This document shows, in pieces, positions 35,639 through 50,650 of a stretch of 64,000 nt of DNA. The stretch comes from Candidatus Pantoea bituminis (GTDB lineage Bacteria > Pseudomonadota > Gammaproteobacteria > Enterobacterales > Enterobacteriaceae): positions 3,844,001 through 3,908,000 of the forward strand of contig NZ_JAGTWO010000004.1 of assembly GCF_018842675.1 (NCBI RefSeq), read 5' to 3'. Both the position numbers and the translations under genes were made by a program. The notes under the pieces are model-generated. The model was not told the origin of the DNA, searched no databases, and worked only from the letters and a program-made list of their open reading frames with translations. Numbering within the stretch: position 1 is the stretch's first letter; every line of letters begins with the position of its first letter.

Positions 35639-37146
35639 ATGCAACCGTTACTGCAACTCATCGGGATTGAAAAATCGTTCCCTGGCGTGAAAGCGTTGAA
35701 AAGTGCCTCGCTGGCTGTTTACCCCGGACGCGTTATGGCGCTGGTGGGAGAAAACGGCGCGGGCAAATCTACCATGATGAAAGTGCTGACCGGCATCTAC
35801 AGCCGTGATGCGGGATCGCTAAAGTGGCTGGGGAAAGAAACCACCTTTAGCGGACCAAAAGCTTCCCAGGAAGCGGGCATCGGTATCATTCATCAGGAAC
35901 TTAACCTGATTCCTCAACTTAGCGTGGCGGAGAATATTTTCCTTGGCCGCGAATTCGTCAACCGCTTTGGTCGCATCGACTGGAAACGTATGCATGCCGA
36001 AGCGGACGCCTTACTGAATCGGCTTAACCTGCGTTTTAACAGCCACAAGCTGGTGGGCGATTTGTCGATCGGCGATCAACAAATGGTGGAGATCGCCAAA
36101 GTCATCAGCTTTGAGTCGCAGGTCATTATCATGGATGAGCCGACTGATGCGCTCACCGACACCGAAACGTTATCGCTGTTTAACGTGATCAACGAATTAA
36201 AAGCGCAGGGCTGCGGCATTGTTTATATCTCGCATCGTATGAAAGAAATTTTTGAGATATGCGATGACGTCACCGTGTTCCGCGATGGTCAGTTTATTGC
36301 CGAGCGTGCGGTAAGTGATCTTACCGAAGAGAGCCTGATCGAGATGATGGTCGGACGCAAACTGGAAGATCAATATCCTCGCCTCGATCAAGCGCCAGGC
36401 GACGTGCGTTTAAAAGTAGAAAACCTTAGCGGACCAGGCGTAAACGGCGTCAGCTTCACGTTGCGTAAAGGCGAAATCCTTGGCGTCTCCGGTTTGATGG
36501 GCGCGGGTCGAACCGAATTAATGAAAGTGCTGTACGGGGCATTGCCGCGTAGTGAAGGCAACGTGTTATTGGATGGACGCGAGGTCGTCACGCGTTCACC
36601 GCAGGATGGGTTGGCAAACGGCATCGTTTATATATCGGAAGATCGTAAACGTGACGGTTTAGTGCTGGGCATGTCAGTAAAAGAGAACATGTCTTTAACC
36701 GCGCTGCGTTATTTCAGCCGCGGCGGTGGCAGCCTGAAACATGCTGAAGAGCAACTTGCGGTAGGCGATTTTATTCGTCTGTTTAACGTCAAAACCCCGT
36801 CGATGGAGCAGCCGATTGGCCTGCTTTCTGGCGGTAATCAGCAAAAAGTGGCGATTGCGCGTGGTTTGATGACGCGGCCCCATGTGCTGATCCTTGATGA
36901 ACCAACGCGCGGTGTTGATGTTGGCGCAAAAAAGAGATTTATCAGTTAATTAACCAGTTCAAAGCCGAAGGGCTGAGCATTATTTTAGTGTCGTCGGAAA
37001 TGCCGGAAGTGTTAGGCATGAGCGATCGCATTCTGGTGATGCATGAAGGCCATTTAAGCGGCGAATTTACCCGTGAAGAAGCCACTCAGGAAAGCCTGAT
37101 GGCGGCAGCCGTTGGCAAGCAACACAGCGAGGATTTAGTTGTATGA
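35639..37146 (+). CDS. rbsA: Ribose ABC transporter ATP-binding protein RbsA (apparent frameshift)
   Basis: Double-cassette ATPase that energises ribose import. The first half has Walker [10 protein letters not shown] near residue 38 and signature [13 protein letters not shown] near 142; the second half has [13 protein letters not shown] near 285 and [14 protein letters not shown] near 400. An A run of six at 36928-36933 is one base short. Restoring it gives [20 protein letters not shown] and extends the frame to TGA at 37146, 502 residues (E. coli 501). The stop then overlaps the rbsC start by ATGA. One residue differs from the usual Walker B tail (MDEPTDAL). Confidence 0.93.
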
Positions 37147-38114
37147 GTACCCAAACCTTACCTTCCAGCCGTCGCTGGTTCAGCAAAGAGTGGCTGCTGG
37201 AGCAAAAATCGCTGATTGCGCTGATCGTGTTGATTGCCGTTGTCGCGAGCCAAAGTCCGAACTTCTTTACCATCGCTAACGTGTTCAACATCCTGCAGCA
37301 AACCTCGGTCAACGCCATTATGGCGGTGGGCATGACGTTGGTGATTTTAACCTCTGGCATCGATCTCTCGGTGGGCTCGTTACTGGCGCTAACCGGCGCG
37401 GTAGCTGCATCGCTGGTGGGGCTGGAAGTCAATGCGCTAACGGCGGTAGCGGCCTCGCTGGCGCTGGGTGCTGCAATTGGTGCAGTAACGGGCACGATTG
37501 TGGCGCGCGGCAAAGTGCAGGCGTTTATCGCCACGCTGGTAATGATGCTGCTGCTGCGTGGCGTCACGATGGTTTATACCAACGGTAGCCCCATTAATAC
37601 CGGCTTCAACGATAACGCTGATCTGTTTGGCTGGTTCGGTATCGGTCGCCCGCTGGGTATTCCCACGCCGGTCTGGCTGATGGCGATCGTGTTTATCGTT
37701 GCCTGGTACATGCTGCATCACACCCGCCTTGGACGTTACATCTATGCATTGGGTGGCAACGAAGCGGCAACGCGCTTATCCGGCATCAATGTGAACCGCG
37801 TCAAAGTGATCGTCTATTCCCTGTGCGGCATGTTGGCGGCGCTGGCAGGCACCATTGAAGTGGCGCGCTTGTCCTCAGCGCAGCCAACGGCAGGAACCGG
37901 TTATGAGCTGGATGCTATCGCTGCGGTGGTGTTAGGTGGAACCAGCCTGGCAGGCGGTAAAGGGCGGATTGTCGGCACGTTAATTGGTGCGCTGATTTTG
38001 GGCTTTCTGAACAACGGCCTGAACCTGATGGGCGTTTCTTCGTACTACCAGATGATCGTTAAAGCGGTGGTAATCCTGCTCGCGGTGCTGGTGGATAATA
38101 AAAGCAGTAAATAA
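37143..38114 (+). CDS. rbsC: Ribose ABC transporter permease RbsC
   Basis: Inner-membrane permease for ribose with about ten hydrophobic segments in 323 residues (E. coli 321). The family segment [18 protein letters not shown] near residue 77 and [13 protein letters not shown] near 215 are intact. It is coupled to rbsA by a four-base overlap once the rbsA lesion is corrected. Confidence 0.97.
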   Translation: MSTQTLPSSRRWFSKEWLLEQKSLIALIVLIAVVASQSPNFFTIANVFNILQQTSVNAIMAVGMTLVILTSGIDLSVGSLLALTGAVAASLVGLEVNALTAVAASLALGAAIGAVTGTIVARGKVQAFIATLVMMLLLRGVTMVYTNGSPINTGFNDNADLFGWFGIGRPLGIPTPVWLMAIVFIVAWYMLHHTRLGRYIYALGGNEAATRLSGINVNRVKVIVYSLCGMLAALAGTIEVARLSSAQPTAGTGYELDAIAAVVLGGTSLAGGKGRIVGTLIGALILGFLNNGLNLMGVSSYYQMIVKAVVILLAVLVDNKSSK

Positions 38115-38140
38115 CTCTGACCTTTACACAGGATGAAATG

Positions 38141-39016
38141 ATGAAAAAGTTGACCGCATTGGCTGTCATTCTTGGCGCTACATTAAGTGCTGGCGCAATG
38201 GCAAAGGAGACTATCGCACTGGTTGTCTCTACGCTGAATAATCCATTCTTTGTTGCGTTGAAAGATGGTGCGCAAAAAGAAGCTGACAAGCTGGGTTACA
38301 ACCTGGTGGTGCTGGATTCGCAAAACAACCCAGCAAAAGAGCTGGCTAACGTGCAAGATTTAACAGTACGCGGCACCAAGCTGCTGCTGATTAACCCAAC
38401 AGATTCCGATGCAGTTGGCAATGCAGTGAAAATGGCTAATCAGGCCAAGATTCCTGTTATCACCCTTGATCGTGTGGCATCACAAGGCAGCGTGGTGAGT
38501 CACGTTGCCTCTGACAACCGTTTTGGCGGCAAAATGGCAGGTGACTACATCGCTAAGAAAGTCGGTGAAAATGCAAAAATCATCGAACTGCAGGGCATTG
38601 CCGGGACTTCTGCGGCGCGCGAACGTGGCGAAGGCTTTAAACAAGCCGCCGATGCGCACAAATTCCAGATTCTTGCCAGCCAGCCGGCAGATTTTGACCG
38701 TACTAAAGGTCTGAACGTGATGCAGAATCTGTTGCAGGCGCATCCTGACGTGCAAGCTGTGTTTGCCCAGAATGATGAAATGGCGTTGGGTGCACTGCGT
38801 GCGCTGCAAACTGCGGGTAAAACAGATGTGATCGTGGTCGGCTTTGACGGCACTGCTGATGGCGTTAAAGCGGTTGAAGCGGGCAAACTGTCAGCGACTG
38901 TGGCACAGATGCCGGACAAAATTGGCATGATTGGCGTTGATACCGCTGATAAAGTGCTAAAGAGCGAAAAAGTGCAGGCGGTTAATCCAGTTGACCTGAA
39001 GCTGGTTAGTCAATAA
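38141..39016 (+). CDS. rbsB: D-ribose-binding periplasmic protein RbsB
   Basis: Periplasmic receptor for ribose uptake and, in E. coli, ribose chemotaxis via Trg. A signal peptide ends after SAGAMA. The ligand-binding residues lie in [25 protein letters not shown] and AQNDEMALG, all conserved. About 291 residues. Two adjacent ATG codons exist (38138, 38141); the second matches MKKL. A stem-loop follows the gene. Confidence 0.96.
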   Translation: MKKLTALAVILGATLSAGAMAKETIALVVSTLNNPFFVALKDGAQKEADKLGYNLVVLDSQNNPAKELANVQDLTVRGTKLLLINPTDSDAVGNAVKMANQAKIPVITLDRVASQGSVVSHVASDNRFGGKMAGDYIAKKVGENAKIIELQGIAGTSAARERGEGFKQAADAHKFQILASQPADFDRTKGLNVMQNLLQAHPDVQAVFAQNDEMALGALRALQTAGKTDVIVVGFDGTADGVKAVEAGKLSATVAQMPDKIGMIGVDTADKVLKSEKVQAVNPVDLKLVSQ

Positions 39017-39036
39017 ATCAAAGAAAAGCAGGGCAT

Positions 39037-39059
39037 TGCGCCACCTTTCCGGTGGCGCA
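39037..39059 (+). promoter_or_regulatory. Stem-loop between rbsB and rbsK
   Basis: Nine-base perfect stem TGCGCCACC/GGTGGCGCA with a five-base loop and no proper T run. Likely stabilises the rbsB 3' end and lowers readthrough into rbsK, giving excess binding protein. Confidence 0.6.
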
Positions 39060-39079
39060 CTCTTTCTGGATCATTCCCT

Positions 39080-40009
39080 ATGAGCAAAAACTCAAAACTG
39101 ACCGTTCTTGGCAGCATCAATGCTGATCACATCCTTAATTTGTCGCACTTTCCGCGTCCCGGTGAAACGGTGATCGGGACGCAGTATCACATTGCGTTTG
39201 GTGGCAAAGGGGCGAATCAGGCCGTTGCCGCTGGGCGCGCAGGCGCGGATATCGCGTTTATCGCCTGCGTGGGCGCTGATGATATTGGCGAGCGCATTCG
39301 TCAGCAGCTGGCGCAGGACAACATTGACGTTGCGTCAGTGGAAAGCGTTGAGAATGAATCTACCGGTGTGGCGATGATTTTCGTAAATGGCGAAGGCGAG
39401 AACAACATTGGTATCTATTCAGGTGCAAATGCCGCGTTAACGCCAGCCTGCGTTGAACGTCATCAGCAAATCATTGCACAGGCTGATGCGTTATTAATGC
39501 AACTTGAATCACCGCTGGAAAGCGTATTGGCGGCAGCCAAAATCGCCAGTCAACATCAAACGCAGGTCATTCTCAATCCTGCCCCAGCGACCAGGCTGTC
39601 AGATGAACTGCTCGCGTTGATTGACATCATTACCCCGAACGAAACCGAAGCAGAAATCCTGACGGGGATTGCGGTAAAAAGTGATGACGATGCGGCCCAG
39701 GCAGCCAAAGCACTGCATGCGAAGGGCATTGAAACAGTGTTGATTACTCTCGGGCGTCGTGGCGTATGGCTGAGTGAGCAGGGCAATGGCCAGCGTATTG
39801 CGGGTTTCAGCGTCAAGGCCGTAGACACCATCGCGGCGGGCGATACGTTTAATGGCGCGTTTATTACTGCACGGTTGGAAGGTCAAGCTATGCATAATGC
39901 AGTGCGCTTCGCCCATGCTGCTGCTGCCATTGCCGTAACGCGTCCGGGCGCGCAGCCTTCCGTGCCGTGGCGCGCGGAAATCGATGATTTTTTGCAACAG
40001 CAGGATTAA
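39080..40009 (+). CDS. rbsK: Ribokinase
   Basis: PfkB-family kinase that phosphorylates ribose to ribose 5-phosphate. At 309 residues it equals E. coli RbsK. The sugar-binding [13 protein letters not shown] near residue 41 and the catalytic anion-hole motif [13 protein letters not shown] near 250 (catalytic Asp in the GD pair) are intact. It lies between rbsB and rbsR in the operon. Confidence 0.97.
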   Translation: MSKNSKLTVLGSINADHILNLSHFPRPGETVIGTQYHIAFGGKGANQAVAAGRAGADIAFIACVGADDIGERIRQQLAQDNIDVASVESVENESTGVAMIFVNGEGENNIGIYSGANAALTPACVERHQQIIAQADALLMQLESPLESVLAAAKIASQHQTQVILNPAPATRLSDELLALIDIITPNETEAEILTGIAVKSDDDAAQAAKALHAKGIETVLITLGRRGVWLSEQGNGQRIAGFSVKAVDTIAAGDTFNGAFITARLEGQAMHNAVRFAHAAAAIAVTRPGAQPSVPWRAEIDDFLQQQD

Positions 40010-40013
40010 GCGC

Positions 40014-41006
40014 TTGGCTACCATGAAAGATGTCGCCCGTAAAGCAGGCGTCTCAACCTCAACTGTTTCTCACGTTATTAATAACAATCGTTTTGTGAGC
40101 GAGGGCGTACGTGAAAAAGTTGAGCGAGTCATCCGCGAACTGAACTATGCGCCTTCAGCGTTGGCACGCAGCTTGAAGATCAACCAAACGCATACCATCG
40201 GCATGCTGCTTACCGCCAGCAGTAACCCATTTTATGCGGAAGTGGTACGCGGCGTGGAAGACAGTTGTTATGAACGCGGATACAGCCTGATCTTGTGTAA
40301 TACCGCAGGCGATGAGCAGCGGATGAATCGTAGCCTGGAAACCTTGCTGCAAAAGCGTGTTGATGGTCTGCTGATCATGTGCACGGAAAGTCATCTACCT
40401 TCAGCGGATATTCTCAACCGCTATCCTTCTATTCCTACCGTAATGATGGACTGGGCGCCGTTTGAAGGGCGCGGCGACATTATTCAGGACAATGCCTTAC
40501 TGGGCGGCGAACTGGCCACGCAGCATTTAATCGACAGCGGTTATACGCAAATCGCCTGCATTGCGGGACCACTGGATAAAACCCCGGCGCGCATGCGTCT
40601 TGAGGGTTATCAGAATGCGATGGCGAAAAATGGTCTGGATATTTTGCCGGGATATATAGTGAAGGGGGATTTTGAATTCCAGGGCGGCTACAACGCGATG
40701 ATTGAGCTGCTCGCGCTTGAAACCCCTCCTCAAGCGGTGTTCACCAGTAACGATGCCATGGCGGTTGGCGTTTATCATGCGTTGTATCAGGCGGGATTGC
40801 AGATTCCTCAGGACATGGCGGTGATGGGCTATGACGATATCGAACTGGCGCGTTATTTATCGCCGCCGTTAAGTACCATCCATCAGCCAAAAAATGAACT
40901 GGGCGAGTTGGCGATTGATACCTTGATCCATCGTCTGCGCGATCCCGACGTCAGCCAGCAAACGTTGGTGCTGACGCCGGAACTGATTGTACGCGGATCC
41001 GCTTAA
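40014..41006 (+). CDS. rbsR: Ribose operon repressor RbsR
   Basis: LacI-family repressor. Helix-turn-helix [20 protein letters not shown] at residues 4-23 is followed by the hinge helix [11 protein letters not shown] and a periplasmic-binding-protein-like ribose domain. I place the start at the TTG at 40014 (LAT-M), which aligns with E. coli MATMKDVA and has AGGA eight bases upstream; the ATG at 40023 is the alternative. 330 residues. It lies last in the rbs operon, and its operators are the palindromes before rbsD. Its stop overlaps the convergent hsrA stop in a TTAA. Confidence 0.95.
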   Translation: MATMKDVARKAGVSTSTVSHVINNNRFVSEGVREKVERVIRELNYAPSALARSLKINQTHTIGMLLTASSNPFYAEVVRGVEDSCYERGYSLILCNTAGDEQRMNRSLETLLQKRVDGLLIMCTESHLPSADILNRYPSIPTVMMDWAPFEGRGDIIQDNALLGGELATQHLIDSGYTQIACIAGPLDKTPARMRLEGYQNAMAKNGLDILPGYIVKGDFEFQGGYNAMIELLALETPPQAVFTSNDAMAVGVYHALYQAGLQIPQDMAVMGYDDIELARYLSPPLSTIHQPKNELGELAIDTLIHRLRDPDVSQQTLVLTPELIVRGSA

Positions 41007-42406
41007 GCCTTTTTCTTCTTTTTGTCGCGATTGCTGATCAAATTGCGGCCATCGCCATTGCGCAGCATCATGAATGTCAGCGCTGACAATACGGTGACCA
41101 CACCCATTGTCAGGAAGGTCTCATGGAATTGCTGCACAGTGCTGGTTTCAAACTCCTGATAAAAGCGCAGCACCGCGGCGCTGACGGCAACACCAAAACT
41201 GATCGCCAGCTGCTGCGTTACGGCAAGAACGCTGTTGCCGCCGCTGGCGTTGTCATCATCTAAATCGGCCAAAGTTATGGTGTTCATCGCCGTAAACTGT
41301 GTCGACATTGCCATGCCAAGAATAAACAGCGGTATTAATAAGAGGAAAACGCTTTCTGCGGGTGACTGTAGCGAAAACGTAGCGATCAGAATACCGATAA
41401 TGACGGTGATGCTGACTAACACGCGACGATAGCCAAACCAGCGCAGCAACTGCGTTACCGTTGATTTAGCCAAAATCGATCCGATTGCGGTAGGTGCCAT
41501 CATACATCCAGCAATAATCGCCGAATAACCAAAACCAACTTGTAGCATCAATGGCATGAGAAACGGTACGCATCCAGTACCCAGACGCGAAGCGATATTG
41601 CCAATAATGCCGACTGAGAAGGTGCGGGTTTTAAACATGGGTAGGCTGATCAGCGGTGAAGGATGACGGCGCGCATGCATTATATAAAGAAGAAGTAATA
41701 AAACTCCGCTGCACAATATGCCTGCGGCCAGCCAGGCAGAGACGATACGCTCACCAAATAACTCAATACCGATTGAGATCATCACCAATCCAAAGCCAAA
41801 CAGCATAAAACCAAGGAAATCGAAGCGACGTTTAGGCGTGGTGAAGTCCGGCATATATTTTCGCGCATAGAAAATGCCAAGAATGCCGACAGGAATGTTA
41901 ATCAGGAATATCCAGTGCCACGTGGCGTAAGTCACCATTACCCCACCGAGCAGAGGACCCAGTATTGGGCCGACCAAACCCGGCATAGTGACAAAATTAA
42001 GCACAGGCAATAATTCACTGCGCGGATAGGCGCGTAGCAAAGCAAGTCGCGCAACGGGCATCATCATCGCACCGCCGACACCTTGAATAATGCGCGAGAT
42101 AACCAGCATTGAAAGCGTTTGTGAGAAGGCGCAAGCCAGTGAACCCAACGTAAATAGCGAAACCGCCACAATAAATACTTTGCGCGTGCCATAGCGATCG
42201 GCAAGCCAACCGCTGACAGGAATTAGCATGGCAACAGTCAACGTATAACTAATGACGGCGGATTGCATCGCAAGGGGAGAACGTTCAAGGCTGGTGGCTA
42301 TAGCAGGTAAAGCGGTGTTGAGAATGGTGGCATCCAGTGCCTGCATGAAAAATGCCATGGCAGCTATCCATGGCAGACCGGCCATACTGCGCGCGGATCG
42401 AATCAT
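41003..42406 (-). CDS. hsrA: MFS multidrug transporter of the DHA2 (14-helix) family, HsrA/YieO
   Basis: Inner-membrane drug:H+ antiporter-type protein of 467 residues (E. coli HsrA 475). It shows 13-14 hydrophobic segments. Motif A is [11 protein letters not shown] between TM2 and TM3, and motif C-like [13 protein letters not shown] is in TM5. A lysine-rich tail ends the protein. The position between rbsR and an rRNA operon is the same as for hsrA in E. coli. Substrate is unknown. Confidence 0.9.
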   Translation of the reverse strand: MIRSARSMAGLPWIAAMAFFMQALDATILNTALPAIATSLERSPLAMQSAVISYTLTVAMLIPVSGWLADRYGTRKVFIVAVSLFTLGSLACAFSQTLSMLVISRIIQGVGGAMMMPVARLALLRAYPRSELLPVLNFVTMPGLVGPILGPLLGGVMVTYATWHWIFLINIPVGILGIFYARKYMPDFTTPKRRFDFLGFMLFGFGLVMISIGIELFGERIVSAWLAAGILCSGVLLLLLYIMHARRHPSPLISLPMFKTRTFSVGIIGNIASRLGTGCVPFLMPLMLQVGFGYSAIIAGCMMAPTAIGSILAKSTVTQLLRWFGYRRVLVSITVIIGILIATFSLQSPAESVFLLLIPLFILGMAMSTQFTAMNTITLADLDDDNASGGNSVLAVTQQLAISFGVAVSAAVLRFYQEFETSTVQQFHETFLTMGVVTVLSALTFMMLRNGDGRNLISNRDKKKKKA

Positions 42407-42588
42407 TGAGCATCCTTTTAAGGGTTATCCAGCAGTAAGATTGAAAAAGAATAGCATTGGCAACAATGCTGGGTATGCGCGTTTTTGCTGTTTGAGCAGT
42501 TTTCTGTGCGTTATTCCGGCAGGAAATGCCTGTTTTTAACCCGTTCGTTTAAAAAAGAGACGGTCAGTAATTTTATTCAAAGAAATAC

Positions 42589-42616
42589 TTGTCAGCCCGG
42601 AAGAACTCCCTATAAT
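42589..42616 (+). promoter_or_regulatory. rRNA operon promoter P1
   Basis: -35 TTGTCA (42589-42594), 16-base spacer, perfect -10 TATAAT (42611-42616), then GCGCCTCC as GC-rich discriminator typical of growth-rate-controlled rrn P1. The 50 bases upstream are AT-rich and can act as an UP element. Confidence 0.85.
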
Positions 42617-42708
42617 GCGCCTCCACTGACACGGCAAACCGGCAACGGGATGACGGTTCAGGAGACACAGGAAACTGCGTCGCCGGAGAAAAGCTTCTGA
42701 AAAAGAGG

Positions 42709-42735
42709 TTGACTCTGAGGAGGAAAGCGTATTAT
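42709..42735 (+). promoter_or_regulatory. rRNA operon promoter P2
   Basis: -35 TTGACT (42709-42714) and -10 TATTAT (42730-42735), followed by GC-rich sequence. It lies about 120 bases after P1, the usual P1-P2 distance. Confidence 0.75.
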
Positions 42736-42774
42736 ACGCCCCTCGCGACAGACCGGCTAAGCCGCTGTTCGCAC

Positions 42775-42786
42775 TGCTCTTTAACA
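42775..42786 (+). promoter_or_regulatory. rrn leader boxA antitermination site
   Basis: TGCTCTTTAACA is the exact enterobacterial boxA recognised by NusB-S10. It sits in the leader before 16S, and a second copy lies in the 16S-23S spacer. Confidence 0.9.
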
Positions 42787-42938
42787 ATTTATCAGACAAT
42801 CTGTGTGGGCACTCGCAGGATGGATATCAGCGTCTCCGGACGTAAAAAATATCAAGCCTCACGAGTGAACACATAATGAAATTCATTATGACGTTTTACA
42901 GATGAGCACCGCTTAACTTGTTTAAGCAAATCAAACTT

Positions 42939-44478
<1,540 letters not shown>

Positions 44479-44552
44479 CCTGAAGATACCTTCCCGCGAA
44501 GTGCTCACACAGATTGTCTGATAGAAAAGTAAAGAAGCAGTAAAACCCCGGC

Positions 44553-44629
<77 letters not shown>

Positions 44630-44675
44630 AATCCTGTTTTCAGGATCACTGGTCGACGGGTTTTACCAGACTTTT

Positions 44676-44751
44676 GGGGCTATAGCTCAGCTGGGAGAGC
44701 GCCTGCCTTGCACGCAGGAGGTCAGCGGTTCGATCCCGCTTAGCTCCACCA
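44676..44751 (+). tRNA. alaT: tRNA-Ala (TGC)
   Basis: 76-nucleotide cloverleaf with GGGGCTA/TAGCTCC acceptor arm, anticodon loop CTTGCAC (anticodon TGC), T arm GGTTCGATCCC and encoded CCA. Second spacer tRNA. Confidence 0.99.
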
Positions 44752-44817
44752 TCAACTCCCCGTTGATACCCAAACAAAACTTCAGAATGCATTTTCGAGT
44801 GCATTGCGAAGTTTTAC

Positions 44818-44829
44818 TGCTCTTTAACA
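44818..44829 (+). promoter_or_regulatory. Spacer boxA
   Basis: TGCTCTTTAACA repeated between tRNA-Ala and 23S; supports antitermination into rrl. Confidence 0.85.
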
Positions 44830-44958
44830 ATCCGGAACAAGCTGAAAATTGAAACGACGCGCGCCGCACTCCTCCGTAATAAGGGGTGCACAGGCGACGC
44901 GTTCGAGTCTCTCAAATGCTTGCAGCACGCAGCGTTGCAAAACGCCTGTGGGTTGTGA

Positions 44959-47864
<2,906 letters not shown>

Positions 47865-47957
47865 ACAACGCCAGAGGCGTTTTGGTTGAGAGACAGAAAT
47901 TTCAGCTTGTTCAGCGGATAACCCTGCGCGGCAGAAGCGGCGCGGGACAACAGAATT

Positions 47958-48077
47958 TGCCTGGCGGCTGTAGCGCGGTGGTCCCACCTGACCCCATGCC
48001 GAACTCAGAAGTGAAACGCCGTAGCGCCGATGGTAGTGTGGGGTCTCCCCATGCGAGAGTAGGGAACTGCCAGGCAT
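47958..48077 (+). rRNA. rrf: 5S ribosomal RNA
   Basis: 120 nucleotides from TGCCTGGCGGC to TGCCAGGCAT, with the terminal stem intact and the internal sequence nearly identical to E. coli 5S. A single copy and no distal tRNA follow. Confidence 0.99.
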
Positions 48078-48090
48078 CAAATAAGTAAAA

Positions 48091-48119
48091 AGCCCTTTGC
48101 ATCCGCAAAGGGCTTTTTT
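48091..48119 (+). terminator. rRNA operon terminator
   Basis: Stem AGCCCTTTGC/GCAAAGGGCT with a four-base loop and a run of T. Strong intrinsic terminator shortly after 5S. Confidence 0.92.
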
Positions 48120-48151
48120 ACGTCCTGCATCCGGGCAGACGGCAGCGGCAA

Positions 48152-48195
48152 GCGGTAAATACCGGCGCATCAGGCGCTAAATACCGCCGGCTCAG
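48152..48195. repeat. Imperfect 22-base tandem repeat before mobB
   Basis: Two adjacent 22-base units, 48152-48173 and 48174-48195, agree at 18 of 22 positions (core TAAATACCG). The second contains the mobB stop codon. Its role is unknown; it may be part of a REP-like element. Confidence 0.5.
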
Positions 48196-48698
48196 CGGCC
48201 GGCAAGCCAGCCGGCGATAAAGTCAGCCACCCGGTCAGGCCGGCTGATGTTCAGAACGGGGACGTGAAGCGCCGGGCAGGCATCGCCGGCCACGGCAATA
48301 ACGTGCCCGCCGGTTAAGGCCTCAGCGCTTTCCTCAGTACCCTCCCGCCATAAAACAATTTTAGGCACAGCTTCGTTTTTAAATCCCTCCACCAAAACTA
48401 AATCCAGCTTAGAAGTATCCATACGGCTTACTAAATAATTCAAATCGAACTCTTCTGTATCGGCGTTTTCACACATTAACGCCCAACGTTGTGAGCTGGC
48501 GACGATGACTTGATCGGCCCCGGCCTTTCTTAGCACGTAGCTATCTTTGCCTGGCGTATCAATATCCACATCGTGATGGGTATGCTTGATTAAGCCAACA
48601 CGGATGCCACGCTTTTTAAGCAAAGGAATAACTTTCTGTAGCAGTGTCGTTTTTCCTGTACCGCTCCAGGCGGCTATAGCAAGTATTTTCGCTGTCAT
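48192..48698 (-). CDS. mobB: Molybdopterin-guanine dinucleotide biosynthesis protein MobB
   Basis: GTP-binding accessory protein for molybdenum cofactor maturation, thought to aid MobA. The P-loop AAWSGTGKTTLLQKVIP is at residues 8-24, and the family segment GLIKHTHHDVDIDTPGKDSY near 40 and LVLVEGFKNEAVPKI near 105 are present. 168 residues (E. coli 175). It starts one base after the mobA stop. Confidence 0.96.
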   Translation of the reverse strand: MTAKILAIAAWSGTGKTTLLQKVIPLLKKRGIRVGLIKHTHHDVDIDTPGKDSYVLRKAGADQVIVASSQRWALMCENADTEEFDLNYLVSRMDTSKLDLVLVEGFKNEAVPKIVLWREGTEESAEALTGGHVIAVAGDACPALHVPVLNISRPDRVADFIAGWLAGR

Positions 48699-48699
48699 A

Positions 48700-49266
48700 T
48701 CAGAGTACTTTTAACAGATCCTCGGGCGTGTTTATGTTACGGAAAGCTGACTCATCATCGTTAAGCTGTATTGCATGGCCACCTTGTTCTGTCAAAAACT
48801 GCATTAAGCGACGCTGGCCTTGTTGTAAATAAATCTCGAGCGCATCTGCGACACATCGATGTATTAGCGCCAATGTAGGATGATCGCGTTCTCGTGAGCA
48901 CACCCATACAGCGGGTGCATCACCTTTTTGCTGTAAGAGTTGATGCACATAATCGAGAGGAATTGCTGGCGTATCGCAAGAGCAGAATACCGCCCAGTCA
49001 CCAGGAATCACGTTGAGCGCACTTAAAATGCCGCCCAATGGGCCTGGATAATCGGTAATAGCATCTTGTATGACTTGGCAGCCACTCAACTGATAACGAT
49101 CAATGTTACGGTTGGCGCTAATCATGACAATGTCGACTTGCGGCTCAAGCCGCTGAAGAACATGCTGATAAAGCGGTATGCCATTGAGCAGCAATAGTCC
49201 TTTGTCCTGACCGCCCATGCGGCGGCCTTGACCACCGGCCAAGATGACGCCGGTTAATGCTGACAT
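48700..49266 (-). CDS. mobA: Molybdenum cofactor guanylyltransferase MobA
   Basis: Transfers GMP to molybdopterin to make the MGD cofactor used by DMSO reductase-family enzymes. The nucleotidyltransferase signature LAGGQGRRMGGQDKG lies near residue 9 and the metal-binding Asp in CSCDTPAIP near 98. The start at 49266 is preferred over the ATG six bases upstream because GAGGG then has normal spacing. 188 residues; operon with mobB. Confidence 0.95.
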   Translation of the reverse strand: MSALTGVILAGGQGRRMGGQDKGLLLLNGIPLYQHVLQRLEPQVDIVMISANRNIDRYQLSGCQVIQDAITDYPGPLGGILSALNVIPGDWAVFCSCDTPAIPLDYVHQLLQQKGDAPAVWVCSRERDHPTLALIHRCVADALEIYLQQGQRRLMQFLTEQGGHAIQLNDDESAFRNINTPEDLLKVL

Positions 49267-49318
49267 AATCATGCCCTCGCTTTTAGCTTTCTGTTAATCA
49301 CGTTGTGAGGATCCTAAG

Positions 49319-49594
49319 ATGAAATGCCATCGACTGAATGAGTTAATTGAATTACTACAACCTGCCTGGCAAAAGGAACCCGATCTCAATCTGATACCAT
49401 TTTTACAGAAACTCGCACAACAGTCTGGATACAGTGGCCCATTAAGTGAATTAACAGACGACGTATTGATTTACCATCTGAAAATGCGTGACTCCGCTCA
49501 AAGCGATGAGATTCCTGGGCTGAAAAAAGATTATGAAGTCGATTTTAAAACGGCATTACTGCGTGCCCGAGGTGTCATTAAAGATGGCGAGTAA
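49319..49594 (+). CDS. yihD: YihD family protein (DUF1040)
   Basis: Conserved enterobacterial protein of 91 residues (E. coli 89), function unknown. It is helical and acidic, with the family segment [15 protein letters not shown] near residue 12 and [21 protein letters not shown] near 50. It lies upstream of srkA-dsbA in the same order as in E. coli. An AGGATCCTAAG precedes the ATG. Confidence 0.92.
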   Translation: MKCHRLNELIELLQPAWQKEPDLNLIPFLQKLAQQSGYSGPLSELTDDVLIYHLKMRDSAQSDEIPGLKKDYEVDFKTALLRARGVIKDGE

Positions 49595-49637
49595 TGTATC
49601 CTTGCTGGCTAACAGCATGAGACTACATAGGTAAAAA

Positions 49638-50624
49638 ATGAGCGAAGCCGCTTTCACATTCCAGACGCTGAATCCCGATGTGATCCTTGATGCGCTATGG
49701 GATACAGGGATTCGTGTCGAGTCAGGGCTGACAGCGCTAAATAGTTATGAGAATCGCGTTTATCAGTTTAGCGATGATGACAAACGCCGTTATGTGGCAA
49801 AGTTTTACCGTCCACAGCGCTGGAATGCAGAGCAAATTAATGAAGAGCATCAATTCGCTCTGGATTTGTTGGCTGATGAAGTTCCTGTTGCGGCTCCACT
49901 GATTCTGAATGAAAAAACGTTGCAGATGCATTCTGGTTTCTTTTTTGCCGTTTTCCCCAGTTTGGGCGGGCGCCAATATGAAACTGATAATGAAGATCAG
50001 ATGGAATGGGTTGGCCGTTTTTTAGGGCGCATTCACCAAACGGGGCGTAAGGCGCTGTTTGAGCATCGGCCAACGATGGGCCTGGATGAGTATATCCATG
50101 AGCCTCGCCAAGTATTAGAACAGAGCAACTTAGTGCCTGCTAAGCTCAAAGCCAGCTTATTACAGGCAGTCGACAAGCTTGGCATCGCTTTGCAGCAGCG
50201 CTGGCATAATGCATGGCAGCCGCTACGATTACACGGCGATTGCCATCCGGGTAATATTTTATGGCGCGATGGCCCACTGTTTGTCGATTTGGATGATGCC
50301 AGAAACGGTCCTGCTGTTCAGGATCTCTGGATGCTGATCAACGGCGATCGTCAGGAGCAGCGAATTCAATGGGATATTTTGCTAGAGGCATACAGTGAAT
50401 TCAGCGACTTCGATATTAATGAATTGTCACTGATTGAGCCTTTACGCGCGATGCGCATGGTTTATTATTTGGCCTGGGTAGTGCGCCGTTGGCAGGATCC
50501 GGCTTTTCCACGCGCCTTTCCATGGATGACAGATGAAGATTTCTGGCGCAGACAGATTTCACTATTTACCGAGCAGGAAAAGTTGTTACAGGAACCTCCT
50601 CTACAGCTTACCCCGCAATTTTAA
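49638..50624 (+). CDS. srkA: Stress response kinase SrkA (YihE/RdoA)
   Basis: Cytoplasmic protein kinase of the choline-kinase-like fold that protects against Cpx-associated and oxidative death in E. coli. At 328 residues it equals E. coli. The nucleotide lysine lies in YVAKFYRP near residue 57, the catalytic loop is [12 protein letters not shown] near 198, and the metal site is [11 protein letters not shown] near 216. It is followed directly by dsbA, with which it is cotranscribed in E. coli. Confidence 0.96.
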   Translation: MSEAAFTFQTLNPDVILDALWDTGIRVESGLTALNSYENRVYQFSDDDKRRYVAKFYRPQRWNAEQINEEHQFALDLLADEVPVAAPLILNEKTLQMHSGFFFAVFPSLGGRQYETDNEDQMEWVGRFLGRIHQTGRKALFEHRPTMGLDEYIHEPRQVLEQSNLVPAKLKASLLQAVDKLGIALQQRWHNAWQPLRLHGDCHPGNILWRDGPLFVDLDDARNGPAVQDLWMLINGDRQEQRIQWDILLEAYSEFSDFDINELSLIEPLRAMRMVYYLAWVVRRWQDPAFPRAFPWMTDEDFWRRQISLFTEQEKLLQEPPLQLTPQF

Positions 50625-50650
50625 TGAAGAAGTCAGGAGAGTTTTTCACG

